DNA of 42,204 nt from a virus: the IMG/VR virus record IMGVR_UViG_3300046499_000102, positions 1 through 42,204 of that record. One strand, written 5' to 3'. The notes below the pieces were generated by a model. It was not told where the DNA came from. It saw nothing but the letters and a program-made list of their open reading frames with translations, and ran no database searches. This document shows positions 24,004-30,806 of the stretch, one piece after another (the stretch's first letter is position 1; the number at the start of each line of letters is the position of its first letter). The position numbers were made by a program, and so were the translations under genes.

Positions 24004-24477
24004 CTAGTCCCGGTCATCCTCGCCCTCAACGTGATCGTCCGAAGCGGCAAGGTCGAAGTGTTCGCGCATGTCAGCGGCTCCTAGGCCGACCTGCAACGAC
24101 TCGATGCGCTGGGCGACCTCACGCAGCAGTTCAGCCGTGGAGAACGCCGACAGCGGGCGCGGGGCAGGCACCTCAGCGGGCTTGTCCAGGTCAGCGAACG
24201 TAATCTCAGAAGCCTTCAACCATGTTGACTCAGTCATCTCGTCAATAACCTGGTTGCGCCACCCCAGCGCCACCTCCAACTTGCGGAGAGTCTGAGGACG
24301 CGGCCACCGCTGACCAAACTCAAACTGCTGCACCGTGCTATCGGAACCCAGCCCTGCCAGCTCTGCGAAGGCGACCCTTCCCAGCCCAAGCTCCTCGCGC
24401 CGCTGCTTAGCCAGAAGACCCAGCCGCCGCATCATCGCTTCCTGACCGTAATCGCGTCCTTCAAGTGCTGCACTCAT
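24004..24477 (-). CDS. HTH immunity repressor (XRE family)
   Basis: 157 residues. HTH of the XRE/Cro-C1 type at ~16-70 (LGLLAKQRREELGLGRVAFAELAGLGSDSTVQQFEFGQRWPRPQTLRKLEVALGW), then a linker and a C-terminal helix (AELLREVAQRIESLQVG) likely for oligomerisation. It lacks a LexA-type peptidase domain, consistent with inactivation by the neighbouring ImmA-like protease. ATG 24477 follows AAGAGGTTTTG. Divergent from the Cro-like gene across a 294-bp control region; likely maintains lysogeny. Confidence 0.82.
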   Translation of the reverse strand: MSAALEGRDYGQEAMMRRLGLLAKQRREELGLGRVAFAELAGLGSDSTVQQFEFGQRWPRPQTLRKLEVALGWRNQVIDEMTESTWLKASEITFADLDKPAEVPAPRPLSAFSTAELLREVAQRIESLQVGLGAADMREHFDLAASDDHVEGEDDRD

Positions 24478-24621
24478 CAAAACCTCTTATCCGCCGCCGG
24501 CTCAATGGCGACTCTAGGTACTGCTGTTGGGGCGGCCTGGTCTTAGATGCCTGCCGTGCCCCTTGCTCAATGACCAAACTCAAACACGCCACCCTCGGTA
24601 GCAGCAAAAGTTTTTTCTAGT

Positions 24622-24649
24622 AGTTTATCCAGTGAAAACCGGTAGCCAA
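24622..24649 (-). promoter_or_regulatory. repressor promoter (leftward)
   Basis: Minus strand: -35 TTGGCT (24644-24649), 16-bp spacer, -10 TAAACT (24622-24627). The spacer contains TTCACTGG, the TCACTG element (24630-24635). The transcript leader of ~140 nt carries no open frame. Confidence 0.55.
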
Positions 24650-24701
24650 GGGTGAAACGTACCCGAACAGATATTCGAAACTACTTGATTTCACCGCGTA
24701 A

Positions 24702-24784
24702 TCACTGGGATTTGGTACGTGCTACTGCAAGTCACTTGCGTAGTGGACAAATTGCTACTAGAGTCACTGTCATGCAAACAGTGA
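24702..24784. promoter_or_regulatory. immunity operator cluster
   Basis: TCACTG at 24702-24707; palindrome GCAAGTCACTTGC at 24727-24739 with extra matching flanks (CTAC and GTAG); and an inverted pair TCACTG (24764-24769) ... CAGTGA (24779-24784) across the Cro-like start codon. Together with 24630 this surrounds both divergent promoters. Probable binding sites for the repressor and/or Cro-like protein. Confidence 0.6.
24736..24764 (+). promoter_or_regulatory. early rightward promoter, leaderless
   Basis: -35 TTGCGT (24736-24741), exact 17-bp spacer, -10 TAGAGT (24759-24764), then 7 bases to ATG 24772. No ribosome site. The -35 lies in the GCAAGTCACTTGC palindrome and the -10 touches TCACTG, so a bound repressor would block it. 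Confidence 0.62.
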
Positions 24785-25038
24785 AAGCCAGTAAGGCTAC
24801 CAAAAACCCGGAAATGGTCCGCGTTGGTCGGACACTCTCAACTCTCCGTGAGCGCTACGGATACACGCAGCAGGGACTAGCTGACGCACTCGGCGTCTCC
24901 CGCCCTTACATCAGCCTCATCGAACTCGGCAGGAAGCCCCTCCAGGATCGCCTCCTCGCCAGGGTCGCCGACATCCTCGAAATCACACCCCTCGCAATCA
25001 AGACCTACGACCACGAAGAAATGATGGTGGCGGCATGA
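24772..25038 (+). CDS. Cro-like HTH regulator (XRE family)
   Basis: 88 residues. XRE HTH at ~17-72: VGRTLSTLRERYGYTQQGLADALGVSRPYISLIELGRKPLQDRLLARVADIL. First gene of the rightward early unit and divergent from the repressor, the usual Cro place. The frame is open from GTG 24652, but a promoter lies between, and ATG 24772 is 7 bases after the -10. Ends in a 4-bp overlap with 25035. Confidence 0.8.
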   Translation: MQTVKASKATKNPEMVRVGRTLSTLRERYGYTQQGLADALGVSRPYISLIELGRKPLQDRLLARVADILEITPLAIKTYDHEEMMVAA

Positions 25039-25364
25039 GCGCCCGTGACGAGTTGGCAGAGATCATCCAGGACTGCGGGGAATACATTCCCGGATCGCAT
25101 GCCGACGACTATGTGAGCCCAGACAAGGCCGCCGACGCGATCCTCGCCGCGGGCTACTCGAAGCCCCGCACGATCACAACCGCCGAAGAACTGGACGCGC
25201 TGCCGGTCATGTCCGTGGTGCTTGACCGGCTCGACATCTGCTACCGGCTATATCGCGACACGGCCTACCGCGAGCCCGTCTGGTGCGTCGTGGGCGAGAC
25301 CTCACCCAGCAGCCCGCACGCATGGCTCCCCGCCACCGTCCTCTACGAGCCCAAGAGCGCATGA
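25035..25364 (+). CDS. MSARDELAE-family protein, copy 1
   Basis: 109 residues. Shares with the gene at 26014 the start MSARDELAE, the core AADAILAAGYSKPRTITTAEELDALP, and the end LPA-x-VLY. The variable middle differs, as after duplication and divergence. The family is common in Arthrobacter-type phages; no known function. ATGA overlaps on both sides. Confidence 0.68.
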   Translation: MSARDELAEIIQDCGEYIPGSHADDYVSPDKAADAILAAGYSKPRTITTAEELDALPVMSVVLDRLDICYRLYRDTAYREPVWCVVGETSPSSPHAWLPATVLYEPKSA

Positions 25365-25597
25365 CCGTTTTTGATGAACGGTTCATGACGGTTCAGGAAC
25401 TCGCCGGCTACCTCGGCATCTCCACAACCAGCGTTTACAACCGGCTCCACGAGTGGCCGCACATGAGGACGACGGCGAAGGGGATCATCCGGTTCCGCGA
25501 AGCACACGTCGAACAAATCCTCGAATCCATGACCAAAAAACCCGCACCACCAGCGACCCGGCCCAACGTCGGGACCAGAGCCAGGAGAGGCCGATGA
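25361..25597 (+). CDS. excisionase-like HTH protein
   Basis: 78 residues. Helix-turn-helix of the HTH_17/MerR-like type at ~10-45: MTVQELAGYLGISTTSVYNRLHEWPHMRTTAKGIIRF, then a basic Pro/Arg tail. Small proteins of this kind are often phage excisionases, so it may direct prophage excision; it may instead be a repressor. ATG 25361 overlaps the previous stop by 4 bp. Third in the early rightward unit, as expected for Xis. Confidence 0.65.
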   Translation: MTVFDERFMTVQELAGYLGISTTSVYNRLHEWPHMRTTAKGIIRFREAHVEQILESMTKKPAPPATRPNVGTRARRGR

Positions 25598-25740
25598 ACG
25601 ACGAAGACGAAATCAGCCCGGAACTGCGGAAGCTTCTGGCGGCGGCGTGGGAGTCCGGATACTGGGCCGGCACCTCCCACACAGGCCCGCTGAACGACGC
25701 CGCAGTGAGCGCCCGCAACCCATACAGGGAAGCCGCGTGA
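25594..25740 (+). CDS. small AWxxG/NPY protein
   Basis: 48 residues. Contains KLLAAAWESGYWAG and RNPYREAA, the same C-terminal blocks as the VIPD-family genes at 22167 and 37539 but without the VIPD part. ATG 25594 after CAGGAGAGG; 4-bp overlap upstream. Function unknown. Confidence 0.58.
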   Translation: MNDEDEISPELRKLLAAAWESGYWAGTSHTGPLNDAAVSARNPYREAA

Positions 25741-25898
25741 TGGGGATGAGTACCACGGTTCGCAGCACAACCGGGACGGCGCCCCTCATCATCACCCGAA
25801 TCAGCCCAGACAAAGTATTCATCCAAACCGAAGACGGCGCGGCACAAGAGTACTGGGTAACCGAAATCCGAGCAGCAATCGAAGGAGAAACGAAATGA
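25740..25898 (+). CDS. hypothetical small protein
   Basis: 52 residues, mostly beta (APLIITRISPDKVFIQTEDG) then a short helix. Start by TGATG overlap. Not recognised. Confidence 0.52.
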   Translation: MGMSTTVRSTTGTAPLIITRISPDKVFIQTEDGAAQEYWVTEIRAAIEGETK

Positions 25899-26017
25899 CC
25901 ACCACAGCTAAGCACCGCAGCACCTGGACCGCCGAACGGTTCAGCGAAGACCTGATCAAAGCCGTCCACGTCGCAACCGGCAAGCGCGTAGACCTCATCA
26001 AGGGGTACCGGAAATGA
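25895..26017 (+). CDS. hypothetical 40-residue protein
   Basis: Basic peptide with the helix AERFSEDLIKAVHVATGKRVDLIKGYRK. ATG 25895 after GAAGGAGAAACGAA; overlaps both neighbours by 4 bp. Short but well placed in a coupled operon. Not recognised. Confidence 0.5.
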   Translation: MTTTAKHRSTWTAERFSEDLIKAVHVATGKRVDLIKGYRK

Positions 26018-26346
26018 GCGCCCGGGACGAGCTGGCGGAGACTGTTGGCGCATGTATGGGGCCTTGGGACGTTCCCGGGAATTTAGATGAATGGGAGATG
26101 ATCGCCGACGCAATCCTCGCTGCTGGCTACTCGAAGCCCCGCACGATCACCACCGCCGAAGAGTTGGACGCGCTGCCGAATGGGTCCGTCGTCCTCTCCG
26201 ACGTCTACAGGGCGCACCACGGGCAGGCCATTTCGTTCCAGCGGTGGGAAGACGGCTGCTGGCATCGCGGCGCACGGTCCTCCGACACGCACCCGGACAA
26301 CTTCCTGCCTGCCATCGTCCTCTACTCCCCGAAGGAGTCCAAGTGA
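26014..26346 (+). CDS. MSARDELAE-family protein, copy 2
   Basis: 110 residues, paralogue of 25035: identical opening MSARDELAE and core AILAAGYSKPRTITTAEELDALP, then a divergent part with WEDGCWHRGARSS and the end FLPAIVLYSP. The two copies flank four small genes, so recombination between them could delete those genes. ATG overlaps the previous stop. Function unknown. Confidence 0.68.
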   Translation: MSARDELAETVGACMGPWDVPGNLDEWEMIADAILAAGYSKPRTITTAEELDALPNGSVVLSDVYRAHHGQAISFQRWEDGCWHRGARSSDTHPDNFLPAIVLYSPKESK

Positions 26347-26714
26347 TCCCCGCAAGCAACATGCACGCCCGCTGGTTGGTGCGCCATTACGCAAAGCAGC
26401 ACGTGACGGAAACCGAATGGAATGAGTCGTCGTATTCCTGGATCGCACGGGCCAGGCGTACCCAGGCGGCGATGAACGCGGCTATCGGGGCGCGCATCAA
26501 CGGCGCCGATTTGAACCAGCTCATCACCGACTTTGAGGAGTTGGAGTCTGTCGAGTGCGGCACCCACCCGGATCTTGTCGTGAACAACGCCGGCACCGTG
26601 GACAACACCCTCGAACTCACCGAGCGCGTCACGGCCCAGATCAACGCGTCCATCACCGAACTGTTGGCCTGCGCCGAACCGTTCGCCCGAGCAGAAGAAA
26701 AGGTAAGCGCATGA
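26343..26714 (+). CDS. hypothetical helical protein
   Basis: 123 residues; GTG 26343 in AAGTGATCCCC, the same junction as in VIPD genes but encoding MIPASNMHARW. Helical with conserved-looking HARWLVRHYAKQHVTETEWNESSY. No recognised domain. Confidence 0.58.
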   Translation: MIPASNMHARWLVRHYAKQHVTETEWNESSYSWIARARRTQAAMNAAIGARINGADLNQLITDFEELESVECGTHPDLVVNNAGTVDNTLELTERVTAQINASITELLACAEPFARAEEKVSA

Positions 26715-26863
26715 ACGACCACGACGCCATGGAAGCCGTGAATGCGGTCCTGGAGCAGTTTTTCGACGGCGAGTTTGACACGGCGGGCGCACTGAACCGG
26801 ATCGCCCAGATCAGCGACGAAAACAAGATCAGCCACAGCGAAGCAAAGGACGCCCAGAAGTGA
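26711..26863 (+). CDS. hypothetical acidic small protein
   Basis: 50 residues, acidic, helical (DAMEAVNAVLEQFFDGEFDTAGALNRIAQIS). Overlaps both neighbours by 4 bp (ATGA, GTGA). Not recognised. Confidence 0.52.
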   Translation: MNDHDAMEAVNAVLEQFFDGEFDTAGALNRIAQISDENKISHSEAKDAQK

Positions 26864-26946
26864 CCCTCATCCTGCTTTGCGCAGTCGTCTTCACGGGCAT
26901 CGAGTCGGCCCGCCTCATCACCCAACCAGCCAGGAGGAATAAGTGA
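26860..26946 (+). CDS. 28-residue hydrophobic microprotein
   Basis: MTLILLCAVVFTGIESARL... then a basic tail PARRNK. One short hydrophobic stretch could insert in the membrane. GTG start overlaps the previous stop (GTGA); its own stop overlaps the next GTG. An AGGAGG-like site for the next gene lies in its last codons. Real because it exactly fills the operon phase, but unproven. Confidence 0.42.
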   Translation: MTLILLCAVVFTGIESARLITQPARRNK

Positions 26947-27113
26947 ACACGCCTGACGTAGAAACTCAAGCAATTCTCGCCCTGTGCCACCACCAAGAAG
27001 GCCGATTCCACGAGGAATGCGAGGCTTGCATCTTCCGGCAGGCCGCAGCCATCGAGCACCTGCAATGCCTTGTATCGGGCCTTTTGACATCACTAGACGG
27101 AGAGCCCTCATGA
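26943..27113 (+). CDS. small Cys/His protein
   Basis: 56 residues with CHHQEGRFHEECEACIFRQ (~15-33), a possible zinc-binding Cys/His layout. GTG 26943 follows CAGGAGGAATAA. Not recognised. Confidence 0.52.
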   Translation: MNTPDVETQAILALCHHQEGRFHEECEACIFRQAAAIEHLQCLVSGLLTSLDGEPS

Positions 27114-27238
27114 GCCACATCCCAACATGCCAGATCCGCCGCGAGCTTACCGGCAACATATGGACCTACTACTCAGACCCTGACCCGGCATGCAACGACC
27201 GCAGCCACCACGACGCATACATGGAGGAAACCAAATGA
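27110..27238 (+). CDS. hypothetical 42-residue protein
   Basis: Short peptide ...CQIRRELTGNIWTYYSDPDPACNDRSHHDAYM... Overlaps by 4 bp at each end. Not recognised. Confidence 0.48.
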   Translation: MSHIPTCQIRRELTGNIWTYYSDPDPACNDRSHHDAYMEETK

Positions 27239-27594
27239 GCAGCGAACTTCTCGAAAAGTACGACTACGAAACGAACCAATACGTACCGATCCCCGGCACT
27301 GAGGACTGGGTAGAGGTTGCCAAACTGGGCGATCAGGGCGGCTACGACTGGAGTGACTTCAACGCCTTCTACTCGCCGTCAGCTCGCCGCTACTTCTGGC
27401 GCGGTGACAGTGGATGCTCCTGCAACTCATGGATCGATGACATTCACGACGCCGCCAGCCTCGAGAACGGCGACCGCGATGCACTGCTGCGCGCATGGGA
27501 CACGTTCGCCAAGGAGCACGAGTACAGCATCCCGCTCAGCGTCTACCTGCCGGGAGTATCCGAAATCCGCAACTTCGCGGAGGCCACCAAATGA
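27235..27594 (+). CDS. hypothetical acidic protein
   Basis: 119 residues, acidic and aromatic-rich: PIPGTEDWVEVAKLGDQGGYDWSDFNAFYSPSARRYFWRGDSGCSCNSW. The low pI and aromatic content recall DNA-mimic or anti-restriction inhibitors, but no family was recognised. 4-bp overlaps. Confidence 0.58.
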   Translation: MSSELLEKYDYETNQYVPIPGTEDWVEVAKLGDQGGYDWSDFNAFYSPSARRYFWRGDSGCSCNSWIDDIHDAASLENGDRDALLRAWDTFAKEHEYSIPLSVYLPGVSEIRNFAEATK

Positions 27595-27761
27595 ACGCCC
27601 AGCACCCCCAGAACAGCAACGTCCAGCAGGCCCGCACGTTCAGCAAGCAGGCCGTCCTGAACCATGTCCCGCGCAACCTGGAGGAGGAGCGGCTGGCGTT
27701 GCGGTTCCTCGACAAGTGGGCCCCGGATCTGGTCGGCGTCATCATGGGTGGCGTGCTGTGA
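27591..27761 (+). CDS. hypothetical 56-residue protein
   Basis: Contains HVPRNLEEERLALRFLDKWAPDLVGVIMGGVL, an amphipathic helix and hydrophobic end. Coupled by 4-bp overlaps. Not recognised. Confidence 0.5.
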   Translation: MNAQHPQNSNVQQARTFSKQAVLNHVPRNLEEERLALRFLDKWAPDLVGVIMGGVL

Positions 27762-27898
27762 GCCGCGCATGGGAAGCCGCAGTCAACGCCGAGTTCGTCG
27801 CAAAGGTGAAGAAGATCGTTGAGGAATGGCACAACGACGAGACAACCAACTTCCAGGCCATGCAAGAAATCGAGTACGTCGTGGAGACTCACGGATGA
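27758..27898 (+). CDS. hypothetical 46-residue protein
   Basis: GTG start in GTGA overlap; helical (EFVAKVKKIVEEWHNDETTNFQAMQEIEYVVE). Not recognised. Confidence 0.48.
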   Translation: MSRAWEAAVNAEFVAKVKKIVEEWHNDETTNFQAMQEIEYVVETHG

Positions 27899-28032
27899 CC
27901 CCGAACCCACTCGACCCCACCGAGCAGGCCGCATTCCGGGAACTTGACCAGCTACGCCGATGCCCCGACAACTGCCCGTGTAGGACCGATGACGCCATGA
28001 CCACCCCGCTCGACCTGGACGACATCGAATAA
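27895..28032 (+). CDS. hypothetical 45-residue protein
   Basis: Contains a CPDNCPC cluster (~23-29) and an acidic end. Last gene of the first coupled early block; a tandem TCACTG site follows 15 bp later. Not recognised. Confidence 0.5.
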   Translation: MTPNPLDPTEQAAFRELDQLRRCPDNCPCRTDDAMTTPLDLDDIE

Positions 28033-28047
28033 CTTTTGCCCACCGAC

Positions 28048-28077
28048 TCACTGCGAATCACTGCAAAAAGTCAGTGA
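28048..28077 (+). promoter_or_regulatory. tandem TCACTG site, block 2
   Basis: TCACTG (28048-28053), TCACTG (28058-28063), then inverted CAGTGA (28072-28077), 8 bases from the second copy. It precedes the -10 TAGAAT at 28085. Confidence 0.72.
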
Positions 28078-28084
28078 AACAGGA

Positions 28085-28090
28085 TAGAAT
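28085..28090 (+). promoter_or_regulatory. putative -10 for the HNH/recombination block
   Basis: TAGAAT (5 of 6 to TATAAT), 21 bp after the second TCACTG. The 18-bp-upstream hexamer CTGCAA, part of the operator, may serve as a poor -35. Start of transcription ~28097 leaves a short leader with AAAGGAC before ATG 28115. Confidence 0.52.
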
Positions 28091-28114
28091 CAAAGAACCG
28101 AACAAAGGACAACC

Positions 28115-28735
28115 ATGAGCTGCATGCCTGGCATATGCTCCATCCCCGAATGCGGCCGTGACGTTCGGGCCGCCGGATATTGCAACCGTCACTACTTACG
28201 ACTCAAGCGCCACGGCGATCCACTTGCGGGCGGATCGCCCAGCATGGCCGGGATGAGCCTGCCCGACAGATTCTGGGCAAAGGTCCAGCGTGCCGACGAT
28301 CCATCTAAGTGCTGGGCATGGACCGGCTCGCACACGTCGGCGGGCTACGCAAACCTAAACCTCGGATCGGGCAATTACGGATACGCGCACCGCGTGTCAT
28401 ACGAGCTACACCATGGCGCCATCCCGGACGGTTTCGAAATAGACCATATCTGCCGAAATCGCGGCTGCATGAATCCCGAGCACCTCAGGCCCGCGACTCG
28501 GAAACAGAACAACGAAAACCTCTCGGTGGAATCGCCGAACAATAAGACCTCGGGAACCCGCGGGGTCAGCTACGACAAGTCGACGCGATCCTGGATGACC
28601 TATACCGGACACAACGGCCAGCGGATCTACGGCCCGCGATTCTCCAACCAGCAAGACGCAGCCGAGTACTCACGGCAACTGCGGCTCTCACTCTTCACGC
28701 ACAATGACGCAGATAGGAAAACCCATGCCCTTTAA
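28115..28735 (+). CDS. HNH homing endonuclease with AP2-like domain
   Basis: 206 residues. N-terminal zinc finger (Cys8, Cys13, Cys23, His26: CSIPECGRDVRAAGYCNRHY), HNH core EIDHICRNRGCMNPEHL (Asp110, His111, Asn120, His123), and a C-terminal AP2-like DNA-binding segment (TRGVSYDKSTRSWMTYTGHNGQRIYG). Clear paralogue of 38721. Likely a selfish free-standing endonuclease, inserted at a block boundary right after the regulatory site. Its last codons overlap the next gene. Confidence 0.88.
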   Translation: MSCMPGICSIPECGRDVRAAGYCNRHYLRLKRHGDPLAGGSPSMAGMSLPDRFWAKVQRADDPSKCWAWTGSHTSAGYANLNLGSGNYGYAHRVSYELHHGAIPDGFEIDHICRNRGCMNPEHLRPATRKQNNENLSVESPNNKTSGTRGVSYDKSTRSWMTYTGHNGQRIYGPRFSNQQDAAEYSRQLRLSLFTHNDADRKTHAL

Positions 28736-29552
28736 GCCAGGCATCTACCCGGACGTTTCAAATAGCACGTATCACGCGGACCCAGCACTCGGCTCCACGT
28801 CACTGAAGACGCTAGCGACCCGCACGCCGGCGCACTACCAGCACGACAAGACGCACCCGAAGTTCTCCGACGCCTTCACCTTGGGCACCGCGGCGCACTC
28901 GCTGATCCTCGAAGATGACACGTCGGGGATTGAGGTTGTGGACGCTGAGAACTGGCTGACCAAGGCGGCCAAGGAAGCCAAGGCCGAGGCGTTGGCTGCG
29001 GGCAAGCAGCCGCTGCTCAAGAAGGAATGGCTTCAAGTGGTCACCATGTGCGCATCTGTCCTGGCGCACCCCGTAGCCCGCGACCTGTTCACTGACCACC
29101 GCGCCGAGGAGTCCGTCTTCTGGGATGAGGATGGCCTGACCCTGAAGTGCCGGCCTGACGCGTGGAAGCCCGGTGTGCTCGTTGACCTGAAGACGACCCT
29201 CAACGCGGACCCCAACGAGTTCGGCAAAACCGCGCACAACTTCGGCTACCACCAGTCAGCCGCCCACTACATCGACGGCGTCAAAGCAGCGACCGGCGAA
29301 GAACTACCCTTCCACTTCGTACTCGTTGAGAAGACCGCGCCCTACCTTGTGTCAGTGGTCGAACTCGACATCGAAGCCGTCAACATCGGCAGGCAGCTCA
29401 ACGACCGCGCCAAGCGCATCTACCGGGAATGCGTCGAGTCGAACACCTGGCCCGGCTACCCCAGCGCCGACCTCATCAGCCTGCCCATGTGGGCCATCTA
29501 CCAAGCCGAAGCAATCCTCGGCATCAACCCCGACATCGAAATGAGCATCTGA
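28725..29552 (+). CDS. RecE/Cas4-like PD-(D/E)XK exonuclease
   Basis: 275 residues. N-terminal PGIYPDVSNSTYHADPALGSTSLKTLA is typical of RecE C-terminal-domain-like phage nucleases; catalytic residues are in CRPDAW (~145) and VLVDLKTT (~154-161), with YHQSAAHY later. It would resect double-strand ends for recombination. I chose ATG 28725 (after ATAGGAAAACCC) rather than 28704. It lies before a hypothetical protein, SSB and other recombination genes. Confidence 0.85.
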   Translation: MPFKPGIYPDVSNSTYHADPALGSTSLKTLATRTPAHYQHDKTHPKFSDAFTLGTAAHSLILEDDTSGIEVVDAENWLTKAAKEAKAEALAAGKQPLLKKEWLQVVTMCASVLAHPVARDLFTDHRAEESVFWDEDGLTLKCRPDAWKPGVLVDLKTTLNADPNEFGKTAHNFGYHQSAAHYIDGVKAATGEELPFHFVLVEKTAPYLVSVVELDIEAVNIGRQLNDRAKRIYRECVESNTWPGYPSADLISLPMWAIYQAEAILGINPDIEMSI

Positions 29553-29995
29553 TGGAGATGGGCCTTTCAGCGAATGCCATTGCCTACGGTGGCCGCGATC
29601 ATCCGTGGGACCCGAGCGACCTGCTGCGTTGCATCAACTACTGCGAGGGCCGGATCAGCACGCCGGACCTGCAAGCCCGAATGGCTGGACGCTCTATCTA
29701 CTGGGACCGTCTACTGCCTGAATGGGACAACCTGGCCGAACTCCTACGCCATGAGATGAAGACGCGAACCGACTACACGGCACCGCGAACCTACGCCGAG
29801 ATGAAGCGGGTCCTCAACGCCGGTGGACCTTGTATTGCTTGCGCCTCAACTGGCCGCGGGGCCGAGTGTGGCAAGTGCAAAGGAACCGGCAAGCGCTCAG
29901 GCGGAAGATGCCGGGCGAAGAACTGCTACCAGGGCGCCGACTCCTGCTCTTCATGTCATGGCGTCGGATACATACCTACCGAGAAAGTGAATTGA
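29552..29995 (+). CDS. protein with DnaJ-like zinc ribbon
   Basis: 147 residues. N-terminal helical part (DPSDLLRCINYCEGRISTPDLQARM) and a C-terminal set of CxxC motifs: CIACASTG, CGKCKGTG, CSSCHGVG, as in the DnaJ Cys-rich domain. Two related paired ribbons probably bind two zincs. TGATG overlap with the nuclease. Role unknown; perhaps a nuclease partner or chaperone-like adaptor. Confidence 0.7.
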   Translation: MEMGLSANAIAYGGRDHPWDPSDLLRCINYCEGRISTPDLQARMAGRSIYWDRLLPEWDNLAELLRHEMKTRTDYTAPRTYAEMKRVLNAGGPCIACASTGRGAECGKCKGTGKRSGGRCRAKNCYQGADSCSSCHGVGYIPTEKVN

Positions 29996-29997
29996 TA

Positions 29998-30537
29998 ATG
30001 GACCTTACAGAGAGCATCGCCCCGAAGTCCGACCAGCTCAACGCTGACGACCTTATCTCGGGCCCGGTGACTGTGACCATTGCCGAGGTCGCTAAGGGCA
30101 CGCCTGAGCAGCCGGTGGATGTTCGCCTGGTTGAGTTCCCCGGACGCGCTTACCGGCCGTCTAAGAGTATGCGGCGGGTCATGGTCAGCGCGTGGGGAGC
30201 AGAGGCAAGCACTTACCCCGGGCACCGCATCACCCTGTTCCGCAACCCCGAAATCACATTCGGGCGGGAAAAGGTCGGCGGCATCGAAATCAGCCACCTC
30301 TCCCACATCGACAAGCCGCTGACGATTGCACTCACCGCGACCCGTGGCAAGCGCAAGAACTTCACCGTGACACCACTGCCCGCAGTTGTGTCCCGCGACT
30401 TCCTGGCCGAAGCCAACGCGGCAGGCGAGGACATCGGCCTCCTCCGCACCCTATACACCGCAGCACAGCAAGCCGGCGAACCAGCCGACACCCTCGCCGC
30501 CATCAAAGCCCTCGCAACACCAACCGAAGGACAGTAA
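29998..30537 (+). CDS. hypothetical recombination-cluster protein
   Basis: 179 residues, beta-rich (LISGPVTVTIAEVAKGTPEQPVDVRLVEFPGRAYRPSKSMRRVM...FRNPEITFGREKVGGIEISHLSHID) with a helical tail. Located between the RecE-like nuclease and SSB, so it occupies the place of a single-strand annealing or DNA-binding partner. I see no RecT or Erf motif. Conserved-looking but unnamed. Confidence 0.62.
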   Translation: MDLTESIAPKSDQLNADDLISGPVTVTIAEVAKGTPEQPVDVRLVEFPGRAYRPSKSMRRVMVSAWGAEASTYPGHRITLFRNPEITFGREKVGGIEISHLSHIDKPLTIALTATRGKRKNFTVTPLPAVVSRDFLAEANAAGEDIGLLRTLYTAAQQAGEPADTLAAIKALATPTEGQ

Positions 30538-30804
30538 GTGCCCCGCATTGTCACCCTCTACACGTCGCCAGGATGCCAGCCCTGCATGGCAATCAAGCGC
30601 TGGTTCAAGAAGAACGACGTCGCCTACACCGAGAAGGACGTAACCAAGGACCCGATGGACCTAGCCGCCGTCAAGGAACTCGGCTACAAGTCGGCGCCCG
30701 TCCTCATCGTCTCCACCGGGGATCCCGAAGTCGAAATCCACTGGCAAGGCCTCCACATGGCAAACATGGAAAAGTACATCCACTCAACGAAAGAAGCAGC
30801 ATAA
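30538..30804 (+). CDS. thioredoxin-fold NrdH-like protein
   Basis: 88 residues. Redox motif CQPC (~14-17) after VTLYTSPG, then KRWFKKNDVAYTEKDVTKDP and the cis-Pro region SAPVLIV, as in NrdH redoxins. It would reduce ribonucleotide reductase or other targets. GTG 30538 directly follows the previous stop. No phage nrdE/F genes are in the window, so it must act with the host enzyme. Confidence 0.82.
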   Translation: MPRIVTLYTSPGCQPCMAIKRWFKKNDVAYTEKDVTKDPMDLAAVKELGYKSAPVLIVSTGDPEVEIHWQGLHMANMEKYIHSTKEAA

Positions 30805-30806
30805 CA

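Noticed and set aside
23388-24477. Toxin-antitoxin pair (HTH plus metalloprotease domain)
   Set aside because: The HELIH gene plus an XRE gene can look like one, but the divergent Cro-like gene, operators and nearby integrase fit an immunity module better.
24652-24771. 40-residue N-terminal extension of the Cro-like gene
   Set aside because: A promoter with a 17-bp spacer and several operators lies inside it, so the start at ATG 24772 is preferred.
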